This document shows, piece by piece, positions 35,473 through 44,142 of a stretch of 64,000 nucleotides of DNA. Origin of the DNA: Maricaulis sp047308265 (GTDB lineage: Bacteria; Pseudomonadota; Alphaproteobacteria; Caulobacterales; Maricaulaceae); contig NZ_JBKQWY010000005.1 in NCBI RefSeq assembly GCF_047308265.1, positions 62,001-126,000 on the forward strand, in the 5' to 3' direction. The position numbers and the translations under genes were made by a program. Positions within the stretch are counted from its first letter, which is position 1. The number at the start of each line of letters is the position of its first letter. Under the pieces are notes generated by a model. It was not told the DNA's origin. It did not search any database and saw only the letters and a list, made by a program, of their open reading frames with translations.

Positions 35473-35984
35473 GTATCCAACTCCACAAGCCAGTCGGTCC
35501 AGTCCTCGTCCAGACCGTAAAAGGCATCTGCATACAAGGTCTCGTCCAGCGTGTCGGTGCCTGTCAAGGCGCCCGAGGTCCAGCCGGCCGCCAGTCCGAC
35601 CGCCAGAACACAGGCCGCCGCGACCGGAGCCCGCCAGTCGAACACGCGCGCGCGGGGCACGATCATCCGGCGTGACCGCACGGGCGAAGATATCTCGTCC
35701 GGCGCTGCCCCATCGTCAGGTTCCACACCGGACCGAACGGAAGTCCGGAAATCTCTCATAATGCGCGCCTGGAGCAGATCGCCCGGCTCCATCACGGCAT
35801 GATCCAGCCAGGCATCCAGATCCGCCTCGTCGGTCCGGGCCTGCTCCGCCTCACCGGGGTTGGCATCCAGCCAAGCTTGCAGGGCCTCGCATTCCGCCTC
35901 GGGCCAGCGGGCCGGCTCCGCACCATAGGCAGTCAGGATTTCGCGCGCGCGATCCGGGGTCATAGGGGTTTCAGCCTGGGTCAT
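35469..35984 (-). CDS. Putative anti-sigma factor
   Basis: A 171-residue protein: a cytosolic N-terminal part (about residues 1-60, DRAREILTAYGAEPARWPEA), a Pro-rich and basic linker (DDGAAPDEISSPVRSRRMI), one transmembrane helix near residues 123-143 (APVAAACVLAVGLAAGWTS) and a short periplasmic end. This architecture, directly between an ECF sigma gene and a periplasmic sensor gene with 4-bp ATGA overlaps on both sides, is that of a membrane anti-sigma factor. No zinc-binding HxxxCxxC motif is visible, so it is not a classical ZAS protein. Confidence 0.75.
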   Translation of the reverse strand: MTQAETPMTPDRAREILTAYGAEPARWPEAECEALQAWLDANPGEAEQARTDEADLDAWLDHAVMEPGDLLQARIMRDFRTSVRSGVEPDDGAAPDEISSPVRSRRMIVPRARVFDWRAPVAAACVLAVGLAAGWTSGALTGTDTLDETLYADAFYGLDEDWTDWLVELDT

Positions 35985-36577
35985 GACATGCCCTCGTTCG
36001 GATTGAGAGGTGAAGCTGCAAAACTGCCCACAAGATCATCGGCCTCGCGGGCCAGAACCTGTTTCAGCTTGCGGCGCCCCCGCGACAGCAGGGATTCCAT
36101 CGCCTCTACACTCACCGCCATGATCTCGGCGGCCTTGATATTGCTCATCTCCTGGAAATGCACCAGTTCGATGGCCTGTCTTTGCCGGTCCGGCAGGGCC
36201 CCCAGCGCTGCGACAACGCGCGCCCGGGTTTCGCTCTGCTCCATCACGGCCTCGGCCCCGACCGTCTCGTCGGCGGTTTCAGGGACACTGTCTGTGAAAA
36301 CCTCGCGGCGTTTTCGCAACCGGTCATAACACGCATTCATCGCAATCCGGCCGATCCATGTCGAGACTTTCGCCCGTCCGACTTCGAATCGCGGCGCGGC
36401 CTTCCAGACACGCAGAAATGTCTCCTGCGCCACATCTTCCGCCTCGTGGGCATCCCCCAACATGCGCCGGGCCATGCCATACACACGCGGCAGATTATGG
36501 GCCATCAACATACGCGCGGCTGACTCATCACCCGCAGCGGTCCGTACGATCAGATCTTCATCTGTCAGCTCGGCCAT
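35981..36577 (-). CDS. ECF-type RNA polymerase sigma factor
   Basis: A 198-residue sigma-70 family factor with region 2 (NLPRVYGMARRMLGDAHEAE, then DVAQETFLRVWKA) and region 4 (GALPDRQRQAIELVHFQEMS, then a recognition helix in VSVEAMESLLSRGRRKLKQ) and nothing between, i.e. the ECF layout. ATG 36577 gives MAELTDEDLIVRTAAGDESA, a typical ECF N-terminus; the upstream 46-residue extension lacks family similarity. It overlaps the anti-sigma gene by 4 bp. It probably controls its own operon and perhaps the EF-hand gene just upstream. Confidence 0.9.
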   Translation of the reverse strand: MAELTDEDLIVRTAAGDESAARMLMAHNLPRVYGMARRMLGDAHEAEDVAQETFLRVWKAAPRFEVGRAKVSTWIGRIAMNACYDRLRKRREVFTDSVPETADETVGAEAVMEQSETRARVVAALGALPDRQRQAIELVHFQEMSNIKAAEIMAVSVEAMESLLSRGRRKLKQVLAREADDLVGSFAASPLNPNEGMS

Positions 36578-36732
36578 TGTGCCCCGTTTCGTACTGCGCC
36601 TGACATTCACCATCGCCTGTGTTGACCCCTGCCCCGGGCGGCGGACTGGAAGGCGGGTGATCTGCCCCGCCTCCCGGCCCGTTTCGTCATGGCGATCATG
36701 GTCTGTCTCGATCATGATCCCGGTCTTTCAAC

Positions 36733-37269
36733 CTAGTCACGCCACCAGAACCGGCGCTCCTGGCGTGATTCAACGGCCGCATCGAGTTCAGCCGCGCTGA
36801 TCACATCATCCTCGTTTTCATCGAGATGTTCAAACAGGCGGTTCTCGCGGGCCAGGAATTCGGCCTGGGAAATCCGGCCATCCTCATCCGTATCTACACG
36901 GTGCTCGCCCGGACCGCCACGACCGCCGCGGCCACCACGGCGCGGGTGACGGTCTTCGCCGTCCTCAGCGCGCTGTTCCGCCAGTCGCTGACGCACGGGG
37001 TTCTGGTCGGCCGGATCGAGATAGCCATCCCCATTGCGGTCCATCCAGACGAACATCTCGTCCTGCAGCTGGCGAACCTCGGTACGTGTGATCGCATTGT
37101 CGCCATTGGCATCGGCGGCACGCAGCAACATCATCGCTTCGCCGCCACGATCACCGCCGCGACCGCCGGGTCCGCCATGGCCACCACGACCATGACCCTG
37201 GGCTTCTGCCACGCTGCCCAGTGCAAGGGCCGTCAGGCTCAAAGAGGCAATCATCAATTTCGTTTTCAT
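36733..37269 (-). CDS. Secreted EF-hand calcium-binding protein
   Basis: A 178-residue protein with a Sec signal peptide (cleavage after AEA, about residue 23), a Gly/Arg/His-rich segment, and four EF-hand loops: DANGDNAITRTE, DRNGDGYLDPAD, DTDEDGRISQAE and DENEDDVISAAE. It is predicted to bind calcium in the periplasm. A second Gly-Arg-rich segment separates EF2 from EF3. It lies 155 nt before the ECF sigma start on the same strand and is likely part of the same envelope-stress or metal-response group. Confidence 0.88.
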   Translation of the reverse strand: MKTKLMIASLSLTALALGSVAEAQGHGRGGHGGPGGRGGDRGGEAMMLLRAADANGDNAITRTEVRQLQDEMFVWMDRNGDGYLDPADQNPVRQRLAEQRAEDGEDRHPRRGGRGGRGGPGEHRVDTDEDGRISQAEFLARENRLFEHLDENEDDVISAAELDAAVESRQERRFWWRD

Positions 37270-37370
37270 CGCTTGGTCTCCTGAAGAAGGGTTTCACTGG
37301 CCCATTCACAAAGACAAACGCGTGGGAACCGACATTCCGTCCAAAAATATTCAGTGGTCCTGCAACCGCA

Positions 37371-40250
37371 TCAATGCGGGGCGAGATGCCGCGCGAAAAT
37401 CGCGCGCACCGCACGGCTGTGGGCATTGAGAACGTCGAGAAGTTCGCCCAGCGAGGCACAGCCCGCAAGCGCCGCCAGGCGTTCTGCAAATCCGCGCGAG
37501 GCCTGTTCGGGATCAAACCCGCTGCCATGCGCCGAGCGGATGAGCTGGGCCACCGACAGATAAAGGCGGGTTGCATCAACCAGCCGGGCACACTCCTCCT
37601 CGGGCAGATGACCCGCGGCCGCAAGACGCCGAAGCATGTCCATCGTACCGGTCGGGCGCTCATCGCCTGGCGCGCCGCATTCCAGAAGGCCGATCTGGGC
37701 GACAAATTCAATATCCTGCAGCCCACCGGGACGCGCCTTGAGATCCCAGCTGGAGCGGGCCGGCTTCTCCCGTTCCAGGCGTTGGCGCATATCATAACCA
37801 TCCGCACGGACGGTTCGCGTCTCGCTGGCCCTGGCAAGCGCGGCACCCATGGCCGACATGACCCGTTGGGTCAGACCGGCCGGACCACTGACCACACGCG
37901 CCCGTGTCAGAGCCATCAACTCCCAGGTCCAGGCCTCGTCGCGATAATAGGTTTCAAACCGCCTCAGCTGCACCGCGACAGGTCCGGCCTTGCCCGAGGG
38001 GCGCAATTGCATGTCCACCTCGGCCAGGACGCCCTCCTCCGTCGGTGCCGACAGGGCGCTGATGAAACGCTGCGCAAATCGGGTGAACCAGGAATTGGCA
38101 CTCGCATCATCCGCCTGGCTCGGCTCATAGATGAGCATCAGATCCAGATCACTGTCAGCGGACAATTCGCGCCCGCCCAGCTTGCCCATGCCCAAAACCA
38201 GCACCTCGCCCGGCATTGAACCATAACGTCGCTCGGTTTCCTGGCGCGCCACATCCACCATAGCCGTGATCGCCGCGTCTGCCAGATCAGCAAAGGCCCG
38301 CCCGGCCCGTTCCACATGTGCATCACCGGACAGGATTTGCGCGCCGATCCGTAATCGCTCCTCACGCACAACGCGACGGGCCGCATTGATGCGTGCCTCA
38401 AACCCGTCGACGGCGCCGATCTCGTGTTCCAGCAATGCCGCCAGGCGGCCCGGAGGATCCTGTGACACCGGTACCGAGAACCGGGCATCCATCATCGTAT
38501 CGAGCAGATCAGGCCGCTGGGCCAGGCTGGTCGCCAGACGGGGGGCGAGCGTGAGAATACTGATTAGATCAGCCGCCATGGCCGGATTGTTGACCATCAA
38601 GGAGAGGGGCTGAACCCCGTAGGGCAGTTTCTCGAAAAAGCTGGCAAACCGCGCGAAGGCGGCATCCGGCTCGCCGGTCTCCGCCATGATGTCGAGAAGT
38701 ACCGGGGCCAGGCGTGCCAGCAGAACGCGGGCGCGCTCATTGCGCACAGCCCGAATTCGACCACCGGCCCAGGCATTGAGCTGGGACCAGATCCGTTCGG
38801 GTCGCGAAAAGCCCAGCTGTGCCAGGGTGCGCAAGGTATCGCCATCAGGCTCGACGCCGCTCAGCACGAGGCTGCCTGCCTGGGAAGCCCGGCTCTCGGA
38901 GGCATCGAATTGGTCTGCGAAATGACCATGGACACGGCGCAGGAGCCGGGCCACCGCGTCATCAAACGCGGCCAGGTCCGAATACCCCGACAAAATGGCG
39001 ATGCTCAGTCTGTCCTCATCGCGTTCGGGCAGGGATTGCGTCGCCTCGTCCTGGCGCATCTGGATGCGGTGTTCCCAGTCTCGCAATTGCAAATAGTCTG
39101 CGCTCAGGGCGGCGCGAACCGGTTCTTCCACAATCCCCACTTCGCTCAGGGCCGACAGTGCGTCCAGAGTGGCGGGGGTGCGCACCCGCATCTCCCGCCC
39201 CCCAAAGACCAGTTGCGGGATCTGGACGTAAAACTCGATCTCGCGAATGCCGCCCCGCCCCAGTTTGAGATCATGTCCGGCCGGCCGCACTTCCGCGCGA
39301 CGTCCCACCGTCTGGATCTGCTGTGCGAGAGCGCGAATATCCTCAACCGCCGCGTAATCCAGCGTACGACGCCAGATAAAGGGCTGAAGCGCGGTCAGGA
39401 TGTCATCCGACACCGCCGCATCTCCGGCCGCATGTCGTGCCTTGATCCAGGCAGCGCGTTCCCAGGTCTGGCCAAGCGCCTCGTAATAGTTCAGGGCCGC
39501 TGGCAAGGAGACCGCCACGGGGGTCGCACCGGGATCCGGGCGCAGACGCAAATCGGTGCGGAAGACATATCCGTCCGCGGTGAGGTTCTGCATGGTGGCC
39601 ACAACGGACTGGACAAGTCGCGGCAGACGCTTGGCCGGGATCTGCCCTTCGGGCAAGGCCTGCTTTTCCGGATCATACAGCGCGATAATATCGATATCGG
39701 ATGAATAATTGAGCTCTCCGCCCCCCATCTTGCCCAGAGCAAGGAGGCTGAGCCCCGGCAGGGGATTGCTCTCATCCTCAACCGGACAGACCCGTCCCTG
39801 GAGCGCGTGCAGCCGCACCTGCCCCAGCAAGGCGGCTTGCAACGCGATATCGGCGAACCGGGTCAGCGCAGCGGTGATGGTCTGCGTCGTCCACACCCCG
39901 CCCAGATCGGCCAGGGCCAGCAGAAGATGAACATCCGCCTTGGCCTGACGCAGGCCGCGATCCAGCGCCTCGACATCGGCGGCCGTGCGCCCCGTATCCC
40001 GGGTCTGGGCGCAAATCCCGTCGAGCAGGCTCTGCGCGCTGTGTCGGGCCGCACCGCGCAGGAGCCTCGGGCGCCGCAGCGCCAGGCGACCGAGATACGG
40101 AGCCGCACCGAAAATCGTCACCAGACGATCACGCCAGGGCTCCAGCTCGTCCTGAAGACCCGCCTCCAGCTGCGACCAGACAATCAGACCACCCTCGCCC
40201 GGCCAGGGCGGAAGGTCGGTGGCAAGACGGGAAAGGAGCGCGTCAGACAT
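37371..40250 (-). CDS. glnE: Bifunctional glutamine synthetase adenylyltransferase/deadenylase
   Basis: A 959-residue enzyme that adenylylates and deadenylylates glutamine synthetase in response to PII, controlling nitrogen assimilation. The two nucleotidyltransferase sites are visible: LGKMGGGELNYSSDIDIIAL near residue 172 for the N-terminal deadenylase and LGGRELSADSDLDLMLIY-like near residue 700 for the C-terminal adenylylase; each has the paired aspartates. Length is typical. It follows a two-component kinase gene after 87 nt on the same strand. Confidence 0.95.
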   Translation of the reverse strand: MSDALLSRLATDLPPWPGEGGLIVWSQLEAGLQDELEPWRDRLVTIFGAAPYLGRLALRRPRLLRGAARHSAQSLLDGICAQTRDTGRTAADVEALDRGLRQAKADVHLLLALADLGGVWTTQTITAALTRFADIALQAALLGQVRLHALQGRVCPVEDESNPLPGLSLLALGKMGGGELNYSSDIDIIALYDPEKQALPEGQIPAKRLPRLVQSVVATMQNLTADGYVFRTDLRLRPDPGATPVAVSLPAALNYYEALGQTWERAAWIKARHAAGDAAVSDDILTALQPFIWRRTLDYAAVEDIRALAQQIQTVGRRAEVRPAGHDLKLGRGGIREIEFYVQIPQLVFGGREMRVRTPATLDALSALSEVGIVEEPVRAALSADYLQLRDWEHRIQMRQDEATQSLPERDEDRLSIAILSGYSDLAAFDDAVARLLRRVHGHFADQFDASESRASQAGSLVLSGVEPDGDTLRTLAQLGFSRPERIWSQLNAWAGGRIRAVRNERARVLLARLAPVLLDIMAETGEPDAAFARFASFFEKLPYGVQPLSLMVNNPAMAADLISILTLAPRLATSLAQRPDLLDTMMDARFSVPVSQDPPGRLAALLEHEIGAVDGFEARINAARRVVREERLRIGAQILSGDAHVERAGRAFADLADAAITAMVDVARQETERRYGSMPGEVLVLGMGKLGGRELSADSDLDLMLIYEPSQADDASANSWFTRFAQRFISALSAPTEEGVLAEVDMQLRPSGKAGPVAVQLRRFETYYRDEAWTWELMALTRARVVSGPAGLTQRVMSAMGAALARASETRTVRADGYDMRQRLEREKPARSSWDLKARPGGLQDIEFVAQIGLLECGAPGDERPTGTMDMLRRLAAAGHLPEEECARLVDATRLYLSVAQLIRSAHGSGFDPEQASRGFAERLAALAGCASLGELLDVLNAHSRAVRAIFARHLAPH

Positions 40251-40337
40251 GCCAGACAGACTGACGTGATCCGCGAGACCGGAAAAGCAAAACCTCAGTG
40301 ACGCGAGCTGGGAGTGGTCATCCCGCCTGGAGGTCGA

Positions 40338-41765
40338 TCAGGAAACAGAGTCCGGGGCCAGCGGGAAACACAGAGCGGCTCGCAGACCCGGCCCATGCCC
40401 GGCATCAACAAGCCCGGGGCCCTCGGCGAGTTCAAACCGGCCATTCATCACTTCAGTGATGGCCTGGACCAGGGACAGACCCAGACCGGAACCGGGCAAA
40501 GTGCGAGAATTATCCAGACGAACAAAGCGCTGGGTGACCCGCATACGGTCTTCCGGCGGAATGCCGGGTCCGGTATCCGTCACAGAGAATTCCACATCCC
40601 CGGCCGCAGTCCGGCGCAACCGCAAGGCAACAGCGCCGCCGGCGGGTGTGTATTTCACGGCATTGTCGAGCAGGTTCGCCACGGCCTGGGACAGAAGCCC
40701 GCGATCCCCGATCATCTCCAGACCGCCCTCGATCTCGCTGGAGAATTCCAGCTCGCTCTCCTCACAGACCGGTTCGTAGAGCTCAGCCATATCAGCGGCA
40801 ATCTCGGACGGATCAAGACGCACAATCGAGGCCCGGCTTTCCCCGGCTTCCAGCCGCGACAAGGACAGGATGGCGTTGAACACACCCAGCAGCTCGTCGG
40901 TGTCGGCGATGGCCCGTTCGAGGGCTAGTTCGCGGGTTTCCAGATTGCCCTCTTCCATGAGCGCCTGTTCCAGCCGGTTGCGCATGCGTGTCAGGGGGGA
41001 GCGCAAGTCATGGGCGATGGAATCGCCGGTCTGGCGCATGCGATGCATCAATTCCTCGACACGATCGAGCATGCCATTGAAATTGCCGGAGAGTTCGTCG
41101 AGCTCATCCCCGGTGTAATTACGCTCGACACGGCGATGCAGATCGCCCGCCTTCACGCCACGCGCGACTTTGTTGATCTTGTCCAAACGGCGCACGAAAC
41201 GGCGGCTGACAAAAATCCCTGCAGCAATACCCAGAGCCACGGCCAGCCCGGAGGCCGCCAGGATGGTATTGGTAATCCGTCCGATCAGGCGGATCTCGTC
41301 ATGCACATCAAGCCCGACAAACAGGCTGTATCCAGAGGCCAGCGGCACGATCCGCCCACGCCCGGTACGCTCATCCTTTTCCGTACTCACCTCACCGGCC
41401 GGTGGACGGCGATAGGTGAACTGGACACGTCCTTCCTCATCGGGCTGGGCATTGATCTGGCCTGAGAGATTGCCCGACAGGCGGCGACCGGAGGGCTGGG
41501 TCAGGGCATAGAAGTATTCGCCCCCGCCCACCGTGCGCTGGAGAATATAGCGATTGACCGCCGTGATTCCGCCCGCTTCGAACCGGGCTTCCACGGCCGC
41601 GATTTCCTCATTCACCGCCTCATCGGCGCGACGCAGGGTCAGCCCCGCCGATGCCGCATAGACAAAGGCGAGGATCAGAAAGCTCGAAACCGCAAACATG
41701 GCCGCCGACAAGAGCGTCTGACGGAAGGCGGTCGTGCGCAGAAAGGCCGGCCAGCGCTGGGTCAC
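40338..41765 (-). CDS. HAMP-containing sensor histidine kinase
   Basis: A 475-residue kinase: TM1 about residues 13-35, a periplasmic sensor of about 130 residues, TM2 about 165-187, HAMP linker (RRLDKINKVARGVKAGDLHR), HisKA with H252 in DSIAHDLRSPLTRM, and HATPase (NLLDNAVKYTPAGG, DTGPGIPPED, GSGLGLSLVQ). Its partner regulator gene ends 6 nt before it, and degP is upstream, so an envelope-stress signal is likely. Confidence 0.92.
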   Translation of the reverse strand: MTQRWPAFLRTTAFRQTLLSAAMFAVSSFLILAFVYAASAGLTLRRADEAVNEEIAAVEARFEAGGITAVNRYILQRTVGGGEYFYALTQPSGRRLSGNLSGQINAQPDEEGRVQFTYRRPPAGEVSTEKDERTGRGRIVPLASGYSLFVGLDVHDEIRLIGRITNTILAASGLAVALGIAAGIFVSRRFVRRLDKINKVARGVKAGDLHRRVERNYTGDELDELSGNFNGMLDRVEELMHRMRQTGDSIAHDLRSPLTRMRNRLEQALMEEGNLETRELALERAIADTDELLGVFNAILSLSRLEAGESRASIVRLDPSEIAADMAELYEPVCEESELEFSSEIEGGLEMIGDRGLLSQAVANLLDNAVKYTPAGGAVALRLRRTAAGDVEFSVTDTGPGIPPEDRMRVTQRFVRLDNSRTLPGSGLGLSLVQAITEVMNGRFELAEGPGLVDAGHGPGLRAALCFPLAPDSVS

Positions 41766-41771
41766 GTTGGA

Positions 41772-42449
41772 TCAGGACTGGAGACGATACCCCGCCCCGC
41801 GAACCGTGTGCAGGAGCGGTCGGGCAAAGGGTTTGTCGATTTTCGAACGCAGGCGGGAGATGTGGACATCGATCACATTGGTCTGGGGGTCGAAATGATA
41901 GTCCCAGACTTTCTCCAGCAACATGGTGCGTGTCACAACCTGGCCGGAATGTTTCATCAGAAACTCCAGCAGGCGGAACTCGCGCGGCTGGAGGAGGATA
42001 TCCTCCTCATCCCGCGTCACAGTACGGGCCAGCAAATCCATCTCCAGATCGCCGACCACCAGCTTGGTTCGCACGGCATCGGGATCACGGCGACGAGCCA
42101 GGGCTTCGACCCGGGCCAGAAGCTCAGCGAACGCGTAGGGTTTGACCAGATAATCATCGCCGCCCGCCTTGAGGCCTTCCACACGATTATCCACCTCACC
42201 CAGGGCAGACAGGATGAGGACCGGTGTCCGGTCTTCTTCCCCGCGCAGGGTTTCGACCATGGCCAGACCGTCCATGCGCGGCATCATCCGGTCCACCACC
42301 AGCACGTCGTATTCAGCGGCGCGGGCCATTTCCAGACCTTCCTCGCCATCGCCAGCATGGTCCACAACATGGCCGCTCTCGCGCAAACCCTTGCGGATAT
42401 AGCTGGCGGCTTCGCGATCGTCCTCAACAATCAGGATACGCATGGCCAA
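41772..42449 (-). CDS. OmpR-family response regulator
   Basis: A 225-residue regulator: receiver with D10, D11 and phospho-acceptor D53 in VVDRMMP, Thr/Ser in LILSALG and Lys in VKPYAFAEL; then a C-terminal winged HTH (LQPREFRLLEFLMKHSGQVV, TNVIDVHISRLRSK). It is placed directly after degP (11 nt) and before the kinase. The three direct heptamers upstream of degP (44082-44110, 11-nt period) have the geometry of an OmpR-family binding site and may be its target. Confidence 0.93.
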   Translation of the reverse strand: MAMRILIVEDDREAASYIRKGLRESGHVVDHAGDGEEGLEMARAAEYDVLVVDRMMPRMDGLAMVETLRGEEDRTPVLILSALGEVDNRVEGLKAGGDDYLVKPYAFAELLARVEALARRRDPDAVRTKLVVGDLEMDLLARTVTRDEEDILLQPREFRLLEFLMKHSGQVVTRTMLLEKVWDYHFDPQTNVIDVHISRLRSKIDKPFARPLLHTVRGAGYRLQS

Positions 42450-42460
42450 GCTTCCTTTCC

Positions 42461-43993
42461 CTAGTTGTCTTCGTCCAGCTGCAGCGCGACATAGCGCTGG
42501 CCGGTGCGGCCCTGGACCAGAAGCAGAATGGCGCTTCGATCGGCCCGGCGGGCGGATTGAACGGCGTCGCGGAAATCATCGATATCTGCAACGGCCTCAT
42601 TGCCCGCTTCCACGATCACATCTCCTGGACGCAATCCCTTACGGGCCGCTTCGGAACGCGGGCTGACCGCCTCGATCACGAGGCCCTCATCATTGGCGCC
42701 CAGGCCGCGCGCCTGACGCGTGGCATTATCAAGCGGTCCCAGCGTGACACCGAAGAAATCGGCGCTCTCACCGGCCTCTTCGTCGTTCGAACCCACCTCC
42801 GGCATGGCGTCGAGCGCGTCTTCCTCAGGGCGTGCGCCCAGCTGCACACGCAAAGTGCGCTCACGACCGTCTCGAAGGACACGGAATTCAACACTCTCAT
42901 CGGCAGGCACATTGCCCACACGACGCGTCAGATCCCGACTGTCTTCCACCGGTTCGCCATCAATCGCGAGGATCACATCGCCCTGCTCGATGCCGCTGTC
43001 TGCCGCCGGACCACCGGCCACGAGCGAGAGCACGATCGCGCCCTGTTCGTCCTCGATACCCAGGCTTTCAGCCATGTCCGGATCGAGGTTTTGGATACGC
43101 ACACCCAGCCAACCGCGGATCACCCGGCCATTCTCGCGCAGCTGTTCGATAATCTGCTCAGCCGTCTCGGCGGGAATGGCAAAGCCGATGCCTTCATTAC
43201 CGCCGCTGGACGAAATGATCTGCGAATTCACCCCGATGACATTGCCGTGGAGGTCGAAGGTCGGTCCGCCGGAATTGCCGCGATTGATCGGGGCCGTGAT
43301 CTGGATGAAGTCATTATAGGTCGAGGTCGGGGTTTCGCGACCCAGAGCGGAAACAATACCCTCCGTCACGGATCCGCCCAGACCAAAGGGATTGCCCACT
43401 GCGATCACCCAGTCACCCACACGCAGATTGGCATCCGGATCGAAGTCCACATGCGGGAATTCGACATCCTCATCGACTTTAAGAAGAGCCAGATCTGTCT
43501 GGGCGTCGAGACCGATAATACGCGCCGGATATTCCTCGCCGTCGGACAAGCCAATCGTAATTTCATCGGCCGTGGCGACCACGTGGTTATTGGTGACGAT
43601 ATAGCCATCACCGGAGATGAAAAAGCCGGACCCGATGGAGCGGCGCGTGGGCGTTTCCAGCTCCTCATCCTCGGGCTGTTGACGGCGCCATTCCTCGAAT
43701 TCGCGCTCAAGCTCGGGGCGGAATCGCTCGGGAATATTGCCAAGCTCAAGATTTCCATCCTCATCCAGCCAGTCCGATTCCACCTGGATCGTGACAACGG
43801 ACGGGCTCACTTCTTCGACCAGATCGGCGAAGGACATGGGCGCGCCCATCGGAACGGCAGCCGCATAACGCGGGGCATCCTGCTGGGCTTCGGCGCGCGG
43901 CAGGGTCTGCTCGACAAGCACACCCCCGGCAGCCACAGCAAGAACCAGGAGAGACACACCGCCCAGGCGGCTCAAACGATTGAGAGATGTCAT
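42461..43993 (-). CDS. degP: Do-like periplasmic serine protease (DegP/HtrA)
   Basis: A 510-residue protease with a Sec signal peptide (cleavage after AEA near residue 36), a trypsin-like domain with H137 (VTNNHVVA), D167 (QTDLALLK) and S241 (NRGNSGGP), and two PDZ domains (about 285-375 and 400-505). This is the DegP/HtrA layout: chaperone and protease for misfolded envelope proteins. It heads the degP-regulator-kinase-glnE series. Three tandem heptamers precede it. Confidence 0.93.
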   Translation of the reverse strand: MTSLNRLSRLGGVSLLVLAVAAGGVLVEQTLPRAEAQQDAPRYAAAVPMGAPMSFADLVEEVSPSVVTIQVESDWLDEDGNLELGNIPERFRPELEREFEEWRRQQPEDEELETPTRRSIGSGFFISGDGYIVTNNHVVATADEITIGLSDGEEYPARIIGLDAQTDLALLKVDEDVEFPHVDFDPDANLRVGDWVIAVGNPFGLGGSVTEGIVSALGRETPTSTYNDFIQITAPINRGNSGGPTFDLHGNVIGVNSQIISSSGGNEGIGFAIPAETAEQIIEQLRENGRVIRGWLGVRIQNLDPDMAESLGIEDEQGAIVLSLVAGGPAADSGIEQGDVILAIDGEPVEDSRDLTRRVGNVPADESVEFRVLRDGRERTLRVQLGARPEEDALDAMPEVGSNDEEAGESADFFGVTLGPLDNATRQARGLGANDEGLVIEAVSPRSEAARKGLRPGDVIVEAGNEAVADIDDFRDAVQSARRADRSAILLLVQGRTGQRYVALQLDEDN

Positions 43994-44081
43994 ATCGGGT
44001 TTGACCTCTTTTCCTACATGGCCGGACTATTGCCGGCTTCTGTCTGTTGATCAGACTGGCAGTTCGAAACTATCCATGGCC

Positions 44082-44110
44082 TGACACTTACATTACACGA
44101 ACATTACAAT
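44082..44110 (-). promoter_or_regulatory. Triple direct repeat, probable OmpR-family regulator site
   Basis: On the minus strand TGTAATG (44110-44104), TGTAATG (44099-44093) and TGTCAGG (44088-44082) recur every 11 nt, one helical turn. It lies about 90 nt before the degP start. Head-to-tail sites of this spacing are what OmpR/PhoB-type dimers bind. Confidence 0.68.
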
Positions 44111-44142
44111 GCGTAATTTTCCGTTCATGTGCGCCAATTCAT

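Noticed and set aside
42224..44050. Plus-strand open frame (608 codons) over degP
   Set aside because: Lies opposite a well-identified protease gene; no family similarity.
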